The translations under genes were made by a program, and so were the position numbers. This document shows, one piece after another, positions 25,557 through 32,755 of a stretch of DNA of 32,755 nucleotides (positions are counted from its first letter, which is position 1; the number at the start of each line of letters is the position of its first letter). The DNA is from Sphingomonas sp. (lineage in GTDB: Bacteria > Pseudomonadota > Alphaproteobacteria > Sphingomonadales > Sphingomonadaceae). The stretch covers positions 1 to 32,755 of the forward strand of contig NZ_JAIESM010000052.1 of the NCBI RefSeq assembly GCF_019746015.1. Direction: 5' to 3'. Under the pieces are notes generated by a model. It was not told where the DNA came from, ran no database searches, and saw only the letters and a program-made list of their open reading frames with translations.

Positions 25557-27755
25557 CTAGAACGGGAAGCGCAGGCCTGCGGAAACGGTGGTATTCGGCC
25601 GATAGCCGGTGCGGCTCGACAAGGGCGACACGCCACTGACCGGGCCGAAATACACCTCTGTCGTCACGTCCAGGCGCAGCATCGGCTGGCGCCCGCCCGG
25701 TTTTTTGCCAAGCGCCTGGCCAAGGCCGAAGTAGAACTCGACATATTCGGGATAGCTGCCGATGTTCGCCACGCCATTGATCGGCCGGTTGGCACCCTGG
25801 CCGCTGCCATATTCAAAGCTGAAACTCGGGGTCAGCTTGCCAAGGCGGTTTTCCAGCTCGATCGCGCCGCCGCCCGAGAGCGTCCATTGCTGCGAATGGT
25901 CGGTGTAGATGTACTGGTTGGCGATCACGCCAAGCTCGGGCGCATCGAACAGATACGCGTTTGACGTGATCCGTCGCCCGCGTTGCTGGCCGCGCGCGAC
26001 GTTGAAATAGGCGTTGAACGGCCCGCGCTCATAGGAAATCGCCGCTTCCACACCCCAATTCTCGCCGCGTGCAAAATTGAACGGCGTTTGCACCAGCGTA
26101 TCGCCGATCTGCTGCAGATCGAGCAGACTATCGGAAAGCTTGAGATAGCCGTTCAGCGTCAGTGTGAATGCGCCGACATATTTTTCCACGCCAAAATCGA
26201 AGCTGTGCTGGCGCTCGGCAACGACCGGGGCAGCGGTGCCGTTGATGAACGGCGCATTGGTGTTGCGCAAAGCGCCCAGAATGCCACCGCCCAGCAGCTC
26301 GATCGGCGGCGGGCTGAAATTGCGGGCATAGCCGATATGCCAGATGATCGTGTCAGTCGGCGTCCACACCAGGTTGGCACGCGGTGAGAGCTGGTCTTCG
26401 TCGATCAGGCCCGAAAACCGGTCATAGCGCAGCCCGAAGTTGAAGGTCAGCGCGTCGGAGAGGTCCCACTCGTCCTGCACATAGGCGCTCCAGGTGCGGG
26501 TGGTGATGGCGGCGCGCACCGGCACCAGCCGCGAGACGGTGCCCGTCGGGGGGCCCAGCACGCCGACCGGGAACACGCGGTTGACTGTGTCACCGGTCAG
26601 CCGATCCTCGCTGAAATAGCCGCCAATGCTGATGATGTGCGAGTCGCCGACCTTCCAGCGCAGATCGGCCTGCCCGCCCCAGACCAGGCTCGACTGTACG
26701 AAATCATTGACCGTTCCGCCGACCAGCGCGGCCGTGCCCCCCGCAACCGGCGCGTACCTTGTCCGCGCGTGGCGCACAAAGGGCGAAAGGGTAACCTCCC
26801 ATTTGTCGCTCTTGTACTGATAGGCAAGGATCGCAAAGCGCGTCTGGTTCCACTGCGTCTGGTCAAGCGCAGACGAATCGAACAGGCCTTGCCGGTTCAG
26901 GCCCACAACGGCGGGATCGAGCGCGGTATTGGGAATCCGGTAGTTGAACGATTCCAGCCCGCCGATCGCCGTCAGGCTGCTCGCATTGGTGAAGTTATAG
27001 GATGCGTAAGCGAACCCGTTCCCGTAATCGGCACTGTCGCGCACCTGATTGGCGGTGCCAGGGGCCGCATAGGGCTCGCCCTGATCACGCAGAAAGGTGC
27101 CCGACACGAAGACGTTGAGATCGCCGATCGAATCGCGCACGGTTGCCGTCGTCTGCAGATAGCCGTTGCTCCCGCCATAGACGCTGACATCGGCATCATG
27201 CGTGAACCTGCCCGTTGGCGTGTCGAACGCGATGACGCCCGATGTGCGCAACCCGAATTCCGGCAGCAGGGCACCGGTCGCGACATCCACTGAGTCGGCC
27301 AGCCGGTCGTCGAGCAGAGCACCATAGGCGGCGAAGCTTTCCGGAATGATGATGCCGTTCAGCCGATACTGGGCGCCCAGATGCTCGTTGCGGAAGAACA
27401 CCTCGCCGCCGCTGCCGGCGTTTTTGGTAACCCCGGGCAACTGGAGCAGCATGGTACGGAAACTGGCATCAAGGCCGCCGGGCCGGTTTTCAAGCGCGCG
27501 GCGGCCAAGGTGGCGCACCGCACCACCGCGCCACGTGGGATCTCGCGCAATGCCGGCCGACCGGGCGGTGACGACAACGTCATTAGCCGACTTGTCGCCG
27601 GCGGGCTTCTCGGCGCCAGGCTTGTCGCTCTGCGGCTTTTCATCGGCTGCCGGCTGCGGCGTTCCGCTGGGCGGGCCGGTTTCAGCCGCCGCGGCCGCCG
27701 AGGCCGAAATCACAATCAAAAGGCCCAGAAAGCTGCTGCCAGCGAAATTGCGCAC
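25557..27755 (-). CDS. TonB-dependent receptor of unknown ligand, beside the SET/NRPS genes
   Basis: A 732-aa outer-membrane receptor. A signal peptide (about 1-22, FLGLLIVISASAAAAAE) precedes a Pro/Lys/Asp-rich linker (about 28-55). The plug follows (NDVVVTARSAGIARD ... LLQLPGVTKNAGSGGEVFFR ... YRLNGIIIPESFAAYGALLD), then a long barrel ending SAGLRFPF with the terminal Phe of outer-membrane proteins. The plug lacks the standard TonB-box sequence; VVVTAR is the nearest match. The start GTG at 27753-27755 is my choice, with AAGGTGGGGG upstream, and is not certain. It is divergent from the SET and Pls-like genes and may act on their product, but the sequence does not name a ligand. Confidence 0.85.
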   Translation of the reverse strand: MRNFAGSSFLGLLIVISASAAAAAETGPPSGTPQPAADEKPQSDKPGAEKPAGDKSANDVVVTARSAGIARDPTWRGGAVRHLGRRALENRPGGLDASFRTMLLQLPGVTKNAGSGGEVFFRNEHLGAQYRLNGIIIPESFAAYGALLDDRLADSVDVATGALLPEFGLRTSGVIAFDTPTGRFTHDADVSVYGGSNGYLQTTATVRDSIGDLNVFVSGTFLRDQGEPYAAPGTANQVRDSADYGNGFAYASYNFTNASSLTAIGGLESFNYRIPNTALDPAVVGLNRQGLFDSSALDQTQWNQTRFAILAYQYKSDKWEVTLSPFVRHARTRYAPVAGGTAALVGGTVNDFVQSSLVWGGQADLRWKVGDSHIISIGGYFSEDRLTGDTVNRVFPVGVLGPPTGTVSRLVPVRAAITTRTWSAYVQDEWDLSDALTFNFGLRYDRFSGLIDEDQLSPRANLVWTPTDTIIWHIGYARNFSPPPIELLGGGILGALRNTNAPFINGTAAPVVAERQHSFDFGVEKYVGAFTLTLNGYLKLSDSLLDLQQIGDTLVQTPFNFARGENWGVEAAISYERGPFNAYFNVARGQQRGRRITSNAYLFDAPELGVIANQYIYTDHSQQWTLSGGGAIELENRLGKLTPSFSFEYGSGQGANRPINGVANIGSYPEYVEFYFGLGQALGKKPGGRQPMLRLDVTTEVYFGPVSGVSPLSSRTGYRPNTTVSAGLRFPF

Positions 27756-27939
27756 GTGGATCAGGCCCCCACCTTCCCGTTCATGACAGCGTGTGTGCCT
27801 GCCGGCCACAAATAGCAAGACCGCTCCGGGGATCGCGCCCGTGGCGCCACCAAGCCATTGGGTTGCATCAATAATGCTGGTGCTTCGTTCGATGATCGTG
27901 TCGTTGCGCGCTGAATTTGCGCCACCGCCGACATTGAAT

Positions 27940-27968
27940 TTGACACTCGCCGTGCGAATTGCCCATGA
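27940..27968 (+). promoter_or_regulatory. Possible promoter of the SET-domain gene in the divergent intergenic region
   Basis: The gap 27756-28049 (294 nt) separates the TonB receptor from the SET gene. It holds a perfect -35 box, TTGACA (27940-27945), followed after 17 nt by CCATGA, a poor -10. If used, transcription would start near 27975. I see no hairpin, repeat or operator palindrome elsewhere in the gap; a minus-strand promoter for the receptor is not evident. Confidence 0.25.
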
Positions 27969-28049
27969 CCTTGGCAGCGATTCGAGCCGGGGTGTCTCTT
28001 GACGAGTGATGGCAGCACGGCCGGTGTCGATAGCCGGGCCAGCGATCCG

Positions 28050-28517
28050 ATGGACGCAAATCTTGCCGATCGGCGCAAGGTGGGCGTGCTGCGTGCCCGT
28101 GGCGAATATGCGCTGATCATGCTCCAGGCGGTGGCGGCCGGCGAGAAGCTGTTCCGGCTCGCGGGGATAGAGACGGGTACCCCGACCCGCTATTCCATAC
28201 AGATCGGTGGCGATCAGCATCTTGATTGCTCGCCCGACATTGGTGAGCAGGACTTGCTCGACCGCTATTTCTGGCGCTTCATGAACCACAGCTGCGCACC
28301 GAGCGTGACCATCGCCTACCCCTATGTTGTCGCGCTGCGCGATCTGGCGCCATGGGATGCGGTGACGTTCAACTACAACACCACCGAATGGGACATGGCC
28401 GAACCCTTTGCCTGCCGGTGCGGGGCGGAGAGCTGCCTGGGCGAGATCAAGGGATTCAAGCATCTGACCAAGGCGCAGATTGACCAGCTACCGGCGGTTG
28501 CGCCCTATCTCGGATAG
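28050..28517 (+). CDS. SET-domain protein-lysine methyltransferase
   Basis: A small SET protein of about 155 aa, expected to transfer methyl groups from AdoMet to a lysine amine. The AdoMet/catalytic signature is RFMNHSCAPSVTI (NHS motif), followed by WDAVTFNYNTTEWD with the conserved aromatic pair. A post-SET zinc site follows: FACRCGAESCLGEIKGF, with CxCxxxxC. The start is uncertain: ATG at 28050 gives the core with little extra, while the frame stays open to a TTG at 27999 adding 17 residues; neither has a convincing ribosome-binding site. It precedes the Pls-like NRPS by 92 nt on the same strand. The natural substrate (protein or the NRPS product) is unknown. Confidence 0.88.
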   Translation: MDANLADRRKVGVLRARGEYALIMLQAVAAGEKLFRLAGIETGTPTRYSIQIGGDQHLDCSPDIGEQDLLDRYFWRFMNHSCAPSVTIAYPYVVALRDLAPWDAVTFNYNTTEWDMAEPFACRCGAESCLGEIKGFKHLTKAQIDQLPAVAPYLG

Positions 28518-28609
28518 CAATCGGGCCGAGTGATGTTGCTGCCTGAGCCCAGCGCCGGTCCTTTGCGCAAATGTGCAGGTCGCAGACGGCTATAAACTAG
28601 GGACGTGGA

Positions 28610-31600
28610 ATGCTCTCTCCTCCGAGACTCGTGCCAGGCTTGCTCCATGAGCTGCTCATCGAACCTGCCGCGCGCGACAGCGAGGCCATAGCGATTGAAA
28701 TCCCCCCTGGCCCCGGGCGCGCCGAGCGGCAGACGCTGAGCTATGCCGCGCTGGTCGCGCTGTCCGACCGGCTGGCGCTTCATATCGTGCCGTTGATCGA
28801 GGCGGAAAGCATCGTACCGCTGCTGCTGCCGCGCACCTCGCCGATGATCTTTGTGGCACAACTGGCGGTATTGAAGGCCGGCGGCGCCTACACCTCGATC
28901 GACCCGTCCTTCCCCGATGAACGGATCAGCGAGATTGTGGCCGATGCCGCGCCCAGGTGCCTGCTGTCCGACGCCGCCGGCCTGGCACGGTTGCAGGGGC
29001 TGCAGGGCGACGGGCTGATCCTGCTTGATGTCGATGCACTCCCCGATCGTGAACCCCCCGAAGGTGCCGCCCTGCCAGCGGCCATCTCACCCGAGCAGCT
29101 GGCCTATGTCATCTACACCTCCGGCACGACCGGACGGCCCAAAGGGGTGATGATCGAGCATCGCAGCATCGCCAATCTCATTGCCGCGAACGTCCAGGAA
29201 TTTGGCCTCACGCCACTGGATCGCGTGGTGCAGAGTTCGTCACCGGCCTATGATTCGTCGCTTGAGGAAACCTGGCTGGCCTTCTCTTCAGGCGCGACAC
29301 TGGTTGTGATGGACGACGCGGCGGCACGGCTGGGGCCAGACGCTGTCACATGGCTGCAGGCCGAGCGCGCGACCGTGTTATGCCCGACGCCGACACTGCT
29401 GCGCAGCAGCGGGTGCGTGGAGCCGCAAGCGGCGCTGCCGGCGCTGCGGCTGCTCTATGTCGGTGGTGAAGCGCTCCCCCGCGACGTTGCCGATGCCTGG
29501 GCGCCGGGGCGGCGGCTGGTCAACGGCTATGGCCCCACCGAAACCTCGGTCGTTTGCCTGCGCGGCGATGTGCGCGCGGGCGAACCCATCACCATCGGTA
29601 AGCCCGTACCGGGCATGCAGGCCTGGGTGCTTGACGAGGCGCTCAATCCGGTGGCCGAGGGAGAGCAGGGGGAATTGTGCGTGGGCGGCGTCGGCGTCGC
29701 GCGCGGCTATCGCAATCGCCCGGAACTGACGACAGAGAAATTCGTCGAGCACCCGATGTTCGGCCGCCTGTATCGCACGGGCGATCTGGTCCACCGCGAT
29801 GCCAGCGGCGACTATCATTATCACGGGCGGATCGATGCGCAGGTCAAGATTCGCGGCTATCGCGTCGAGCTGGGCGAGATCGAGGCAAGGCTTGCCGCTT
29901 CTCCGGACGTTCGGGCGGCGGCGGCGCGGTTGCAGGACAATGGCGGCGTGCCCGAGCTGGTCGCCTATGTCGTCCCGGCCGATCCGGCCGTGCCGGTTGA
30001 TCTGAACCGGATCAGGGCCTCGCTTGCCGGCGCGCTGCCGAGTTACATGGTGCCGCGCCAGATCGGTACGTTGCCCGAACTGCCGACCACGGTTGGGGGG
30101 AAGCTCAACCGCGCAGCGCTCCCGCCGCTGGTGCTTGCGGACCAACCGCAAATGGGCACGATGGTCGGCCCGGCGACGCCGCTTGAGCAGGCCCTTGCGG
30201 CGGCCGTCGCCGACATTCTGAAGCGGCCTGACGGCGTGTCGGTCGAGCATGATTTCTTCGAGGATCTGGGCGGTGATTCACTGAGCGCGGCGCTGCTGGT
30301 CACGCTGTGCCGCGAAGAAGCCAGCACCAGCTGGATCACCGTCAGCGACATTTACGAGGCGCGCACCGTACGTGCACTGGCCAAGATAGGCGCAGCGGCG
30401 CAGCCGGCCGTGTCGTCAGCCGCGGCCAGCCTAGAGCGCAATGGCATAGCAAAGCCATTCCTCGCCAATGTCGTGCAGATGAGCTGGCTGGCCGGCGAAC
30501 TGATGATCGGCGCCTGGGCCGGCTGGGCCGTCGCCTTCAAGCTGATCCCGTCATTGCTCGACGGTCTCGACCTGGTGGCCTTCATACTGCTCGCGCCGTC
30601 GCTGCTGCTAGCCGGCATCGCCATCTATGTGCCGGCATCGGTGGGCTTTGCCGTGCTGGTGAAGCGGCTTCTGATCGGTCGCTATCGGCCGCTGCGTGCG
30701 CCGGTGTGGAGCCCCTATTATCTGCGCCACTGGTGCGTGACTCAGGCGGTACGGCTGATCCCCTGGTCGTTGCTGGGCGGCACGGCCTTTCAAAGCATGG
30801 TCCTACGTGCGCTGGGCGCGCGGATCGGGCGGCGGGTGCATATCCATCGCGGGGTCGACCTGATGCGCGGCGGCTGGGATTTGCTCGATATCGGCGACGA
30901 TGTCGCGCTGGGTCAGGATGCCCATGTCGGCCTGGTCGAGCTTGATCGGGGCGACATTGTCGTCGGCGCGATCACGATCGAGGCAGGCGCCACCCTGCTG
31001 GTACGGGCATCGGTTGAGGGCGGTTGCCATATCGGCGCGGGCAGCGTGCTGGCGCCGCTTTCGGTGCTCAACGCAGGCGGCACCATTCCGCCCGGGGAAT
31101 ATTGGGACGGGGTGCCCGCGCAGCGCATAGGCCTGGCCCCGGCGGCCCCCGTGGCGAGCGGGGGCGGGGCGCTGACGCCATGGCAATATGGCATGGCGCT
31201 TATGGCCGCAGAAGCGCTGATGGTGCAGCTGGTCAGCCTGCCGATCGAGATCATGGCATTGGGGGCTTGCTGGCTTGCGGGCATCAGCGCGGATGATCTC
31301 TGGCGCTGGACCGAGCAACCCGTGTTTGACGCACAAATGCTGGGCATGGTGATCGCGCTTGCTGCCGCTTCGGTGCCGTTATCGGTGGTTTGGAGCGCGC
31401 TGATTGTCCGCTCGCTGGGGCGCGTGCAGCCAGGCGTCATCAGTCGCTGGAGTCTCGCTTACATCCGAGTCTGGCTGAAGACCGGCCTTGTGCATGCCGC
31501 TGGCGAGTGGCTGAGTGGGGCGCTGTTCTGGCCGCTGTGGCTTCGGGCCGCGGGTATGCGCATCGGCCGAAAATGCGAGATTAGCACGATTATCGACGTG

Positions 31601-32581
31601 GTGCCTGAACTGGTGACGATCGGCGAGGAAACCTTCTTTGCCGACGGCATCTATCTGGGTGGGCCGGAGGTCTCGCAAGGGACCGTGCGGCTCGCGCCCT
31701 TGACGCTCGGGCGCAACACCTTCCTTGGCAATCACGCTGTCGTCCCCGCCGGGCAGACACTGCCCGAGGACATTCTGATAGGCATCGCAACGGTTGCCGA
31801 TGCGACCAAGATTACCGCCGGCCAATCGCGCTTCGGCCATCCCAGCTTCGATCTGCCACGCCGCCAGATTGTGGAAGTCGATCGAAGCCTGACGCATGAC
31901 CCTTCCGCCATCCGCTTGGCAAACCGCCTGTTCTGGGAAACGCTGCGCTTTGCTATCCCGATCTTTCCGGTGCTGTTGTCGATCGGCTGGTTCTGGCTGT
32001 TGGAAAGCGGGGCGGAGCGGGCGTCGCCGGTGGTTTTCGCGCTGCTGGTCATCCCCGGCATTACAGTGCTGCCGCTGGCTCTGCTGTGCCTGGCGGTCGC
32101 GGTGCTGAAGTGGGGGCTGCTCGGACGCGTCAAGCCGGGCCAGCACGCGCTCTATTCCTGCTGGGCGAGCCGTTGGGACTTTGTCTTCGTCGCCTGGGCC
32201 AAATGGGGCGCGCCCGTATTGCAGCAGCTGGAAGGCACCTTTCTGCAGATCGCCTATTTGCGGCTGATGGGCGTCAGGCTGGGGCGGAACGTGGTGTTGG
32301 GGCCGCAATTCGCGCAGGTGGTCGACCCGGACATGATCGAGATTGGCGATGGTGCGACGGTATCGGCAATGTATCAGGCGCACACTTTCGAGGACCGGGT
32401 GCTGAAGATCGACAAGGTTCGCGTTCTGGAGGGTGCTACTCTCTCGGCAGGCACGGTGCCGCTCTACGGCGCGCTGGTTGGCGCGCGGGCGCATGTGGGC
32501 GCGAACAGCGTGATCATGAAGCAGGAACATCTGTCGCCCGGGCTCAGCTATCAGGGAGTGCCAGTGCGCATTGTCGGCTGA
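28610..32581 (+). CDS. Pls/PosA-type non-ribosomal peptide synthetase (A-T, six TM, three beta-helix domains)
   Basis: A 1323-aa single-module synthetase. Residues about 1-510 are an adenylation domain with IYTSGTTGRPKGVMIEH, NGYGPTETSVV, LYRTGDLVHRD and the catalytic lysine in GGKLNR. The carrier domain (about 525-595) holds LGGDSLSA, with the phosphopantetheine serine at 557. Then come pairs of membrane helices near 625-700, 857-945 and 1106-1170. After each pair is a left-handed beta-helix domain of hexapeptide repeats: near 735-830, 980-1060 and 1209-1323. This A-T, six-TM, three-domain order and the length match epsilon-polylysine synthetase Pls (about 1319 aa), which makes isopeptide homopolymers. 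No canonical condensation or thioesterase domain is present. The A-domain code by eye is DSECYGGVVK. The ATG follows GTGGA directly; TATAAA lies at 28591. Confidence 0.9.
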   Translation: MLSPPRLVPGLLHELLIEPAARDSEAIAIEIPPGPGRAERQTLSYAALVALSDRLALHIVPLIEAESIVPLLLPRTSPMIFVAQLAVLKAGGAYTSIDPSFPDERISEIVADAAPRCLLSDAAGLARLQGLQGDGLILLDVDALPDREPPEGAALPAAISPEQLAYVIYTSGTTGRPKGVMIEHRSIANLIAANVQEFGLTPLDRVVQSSSPAYDSSLEETWLAFSSGATLVVMDDAAARLGPDAVTWLQAERATVLCPTPTLLRSSGCVEPQAALPALRLLYVGGEALPRDVADAWAPGRRLVNGYGPTETSVVCLRGDVRAGEPITIGKPVPGMQAWVLDEALNPVAEGEQGELCVGGVGVARGYRNRPELTTEKFVEHPMFGRLYRTGDLVHRDASGDYHYHGRIDAQVKIRGYRVELGEIEARLAASPDVRAAAARLQDNGGVPELVAYVVPADPAVPVDLNRIRASLAGALPSYMVPRQIGTLPELPTTVGGKLNRAALPPLVLADQPQMGTMVGPATPLEQALAAAVADILKRPDGVSVEHDFFEDLGGDSLSAALLVTLCREEASTSWITVSDIYEARTVRALAKIGAAAQPAVSSAAASLERNGIAKPFLANVVQMSWLAGELMIGAWAGWAVAFKLIPSLLDGLDLVAFILLAPSLLLAGIAIYVPASVGFAVLVKRLLIGRYRPLRAPVWSPYYLRHWCVTQAVRLIPWSLLGGTAFQSMVLRALGARIGRRVHIHRGVDLMRGGWDLLDIGDDVALGQDAHVGLVELDRGDIVVGAITIEAGATLLVRASVEGGCHIGAGSVLAPLSVLNAGGTIPPGEYWDGVPAQRIGLAPAAPVASGGGALTPWQYGMALMAAEALMVQLVSLPIEIMALGACWLAGISADDLWRWTEQPVFDAQMLGMVIALAAASVPLSVVWSALIVRSLGRVQPGVISRWSLAYIRVWLKTGLVHAAGEWLSGALFWPLWLRAAGMRIGRKCEISTIIDVVPELVTIGEETFFADGIYLGGPEVSQGTVRLAPLTLGRNTFLGNHAVVPAGQTLPEDILIGIATVADATKITAGQSRFGHPSFDLPRRQIVEVDRSLTHDPSAIRLANRLFWETLRFAIPIFPVLLSIGWFWLLESGAERASPVVFALLVIPGITVLPLALLCLAVAVLKWGLLGRVKPGQHALYSCWASRWDFVFVAWAKWGAPVLQQLEGTFLQIAYLRLMGVRLGRNVVLGPQFAQVVDPDMIEIGDGATVSAMYQAHTFEDRVLKIDKVRVLEGATLSAGTVPLYGALVGARAHVGANSVIMKQEHLSPGLSYQGVPVRIVG

Positions 32582-32679
32582 TCGCCCTCGACCAGCGCCG
32601 CACCGGGCGCACTCGATATTGGCAGTTTCGGGCGAAGCAGTTTTCGAGAGGCGATTCCAGCTATCTGAAAATCAATATC

Positions 32680-32755
32680 TGGTGGGTCCGCCGGGATTCG
32701 AACCCGGGACCTCTCGATTAAAAGTCGCTTGCTCTACCGACTGAGCTACGGACCC
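32680..32755 (-). tRNA. tRNA-Lys (anticodon UUU), complete with encoded CCA
   Basis: The 76-nt gene fills the window edge. The acceptor GGGTCCG pairs with CGGACCC, discriminator A and CCA are encoded, the D-arm is GCTC/GAGC and the T-arm CCGGG-TTCGAAT-CCCGG. The anticodon loop is CTTTTAA, so the anticodon is TTT, reading AAA and AAG. The anticodon stem AGCGA/TCGAG has only three Watson-Crick pairs; positions 27-43 and 28-42 are A-G and G-A. The rest is perfect. It is 98 nt after the stop of the Pls-like NRPS, in the opposite direction. Confidence 0.93.

Noticed and set aside
32086..32721. Plus-strand frame ending VRRDSNPGPLD.
   Set aside because: That ending is the well-known translation of the antisense of a tRNA gene; the frame also lies inside the NRPS in another frame.
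32582..32755. Functional link between tRNA-Lys and the polylysine-type synthetase through a tRNA-dependent mechanism.
   Set aside because: Pls-type enzymes activate free amino acids by their own adenylation domain, which is intact here; proximity to tRNA-Lys, on the opposite strand, is most likely chance.

Overview
The window is GC-rich, gene-dense bacterial chromosome from an alphaproteobacterium, most likely a sphingomonad (Sphingomonadaceae/Sphingomonadales). The evidence is a three-part pntAA/pntAB/pntB transhydrogenase operon with a 41-codon aa3-oxidase subunit IV gene, a CcrM-type GANTC methyltransferase, two TonB-dependent receptors, and three kinds of palindromic repeat of the sort common in sphingomonad genomes. 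The assignment rests on content and style, not on a database match. No phage, IS element or CRISPR array is visible.

Layout. 1-2749 (minus strand): the pnt operon. A DUF559 endonuclease-like gene bounded by two inverted two-hairpin repeats interrupts it between pntAA and pntAB. 2890-4308 (plus): a sigma-54 response regulator whose stop codon interlocks with a convergent 60-aa gene. 4530-11795 (minus): glmM, ohr, a DUF1272 gene, thiD, rnhB, ccrM, folP and a membrane GAF protein; five of the seven junctions are 4-nt overlaps or a gap under 20 nt. ThiD is fused to a C-terminal VOC domain and carries an in-frame 57-bp palindrome. The one larger internal gap, upstream of ccrM, holds a perfect DnaA box, a GANTC site and TTAA half-sites. 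11880-22256: single housekeeping or transport genes (dicarboxylate symporter family, NnrU, peptide transporter, nitroreductase, GntR regulator with a probable leaderless promoter, zinc ribbon, acyl-CoA dehydrogenase, Sua5/TsaC, aquaporin, MsrA, GalE). 22296-25460: a ZnuD-like TonB receptor divergent from a citrate-lyase-beta-like gene.

25557-32581 is the most unusual part. A second TonB receptor is divergent from a small SET-domain methyltransferase gene, which is followed by a 1323-codon single-module NRPS. That NRPS has the layout of epsilon-polylysine synthetase (Pls): adenylation and carrier domains, then six membrane segments around three left-handed beta-helix domains. Its substrate pocket, read by eye, contains an acidic residue, as expected for a cationic amino acid. 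A SET lysine methyltransferase beside a polylysine-type synthetase suggests an undescribed, possibly N-methylated, cationic isopeptide; this is inference. A complete tRNA-Lys(UUU) gene with two adjacent purine mismatches in its anticodon stem ends the window.

The best candidates for something undescribed are the TonB receptor/SET/Pls-like locus, the DUF559 gene with its covarying inverted repeats, and the combined cell-cycle signals upstream of ccrM. No gap between genes exceeds 300 bases; the largest (27756-28049) is the divergent region between the second TonB receptor and the SET gene.
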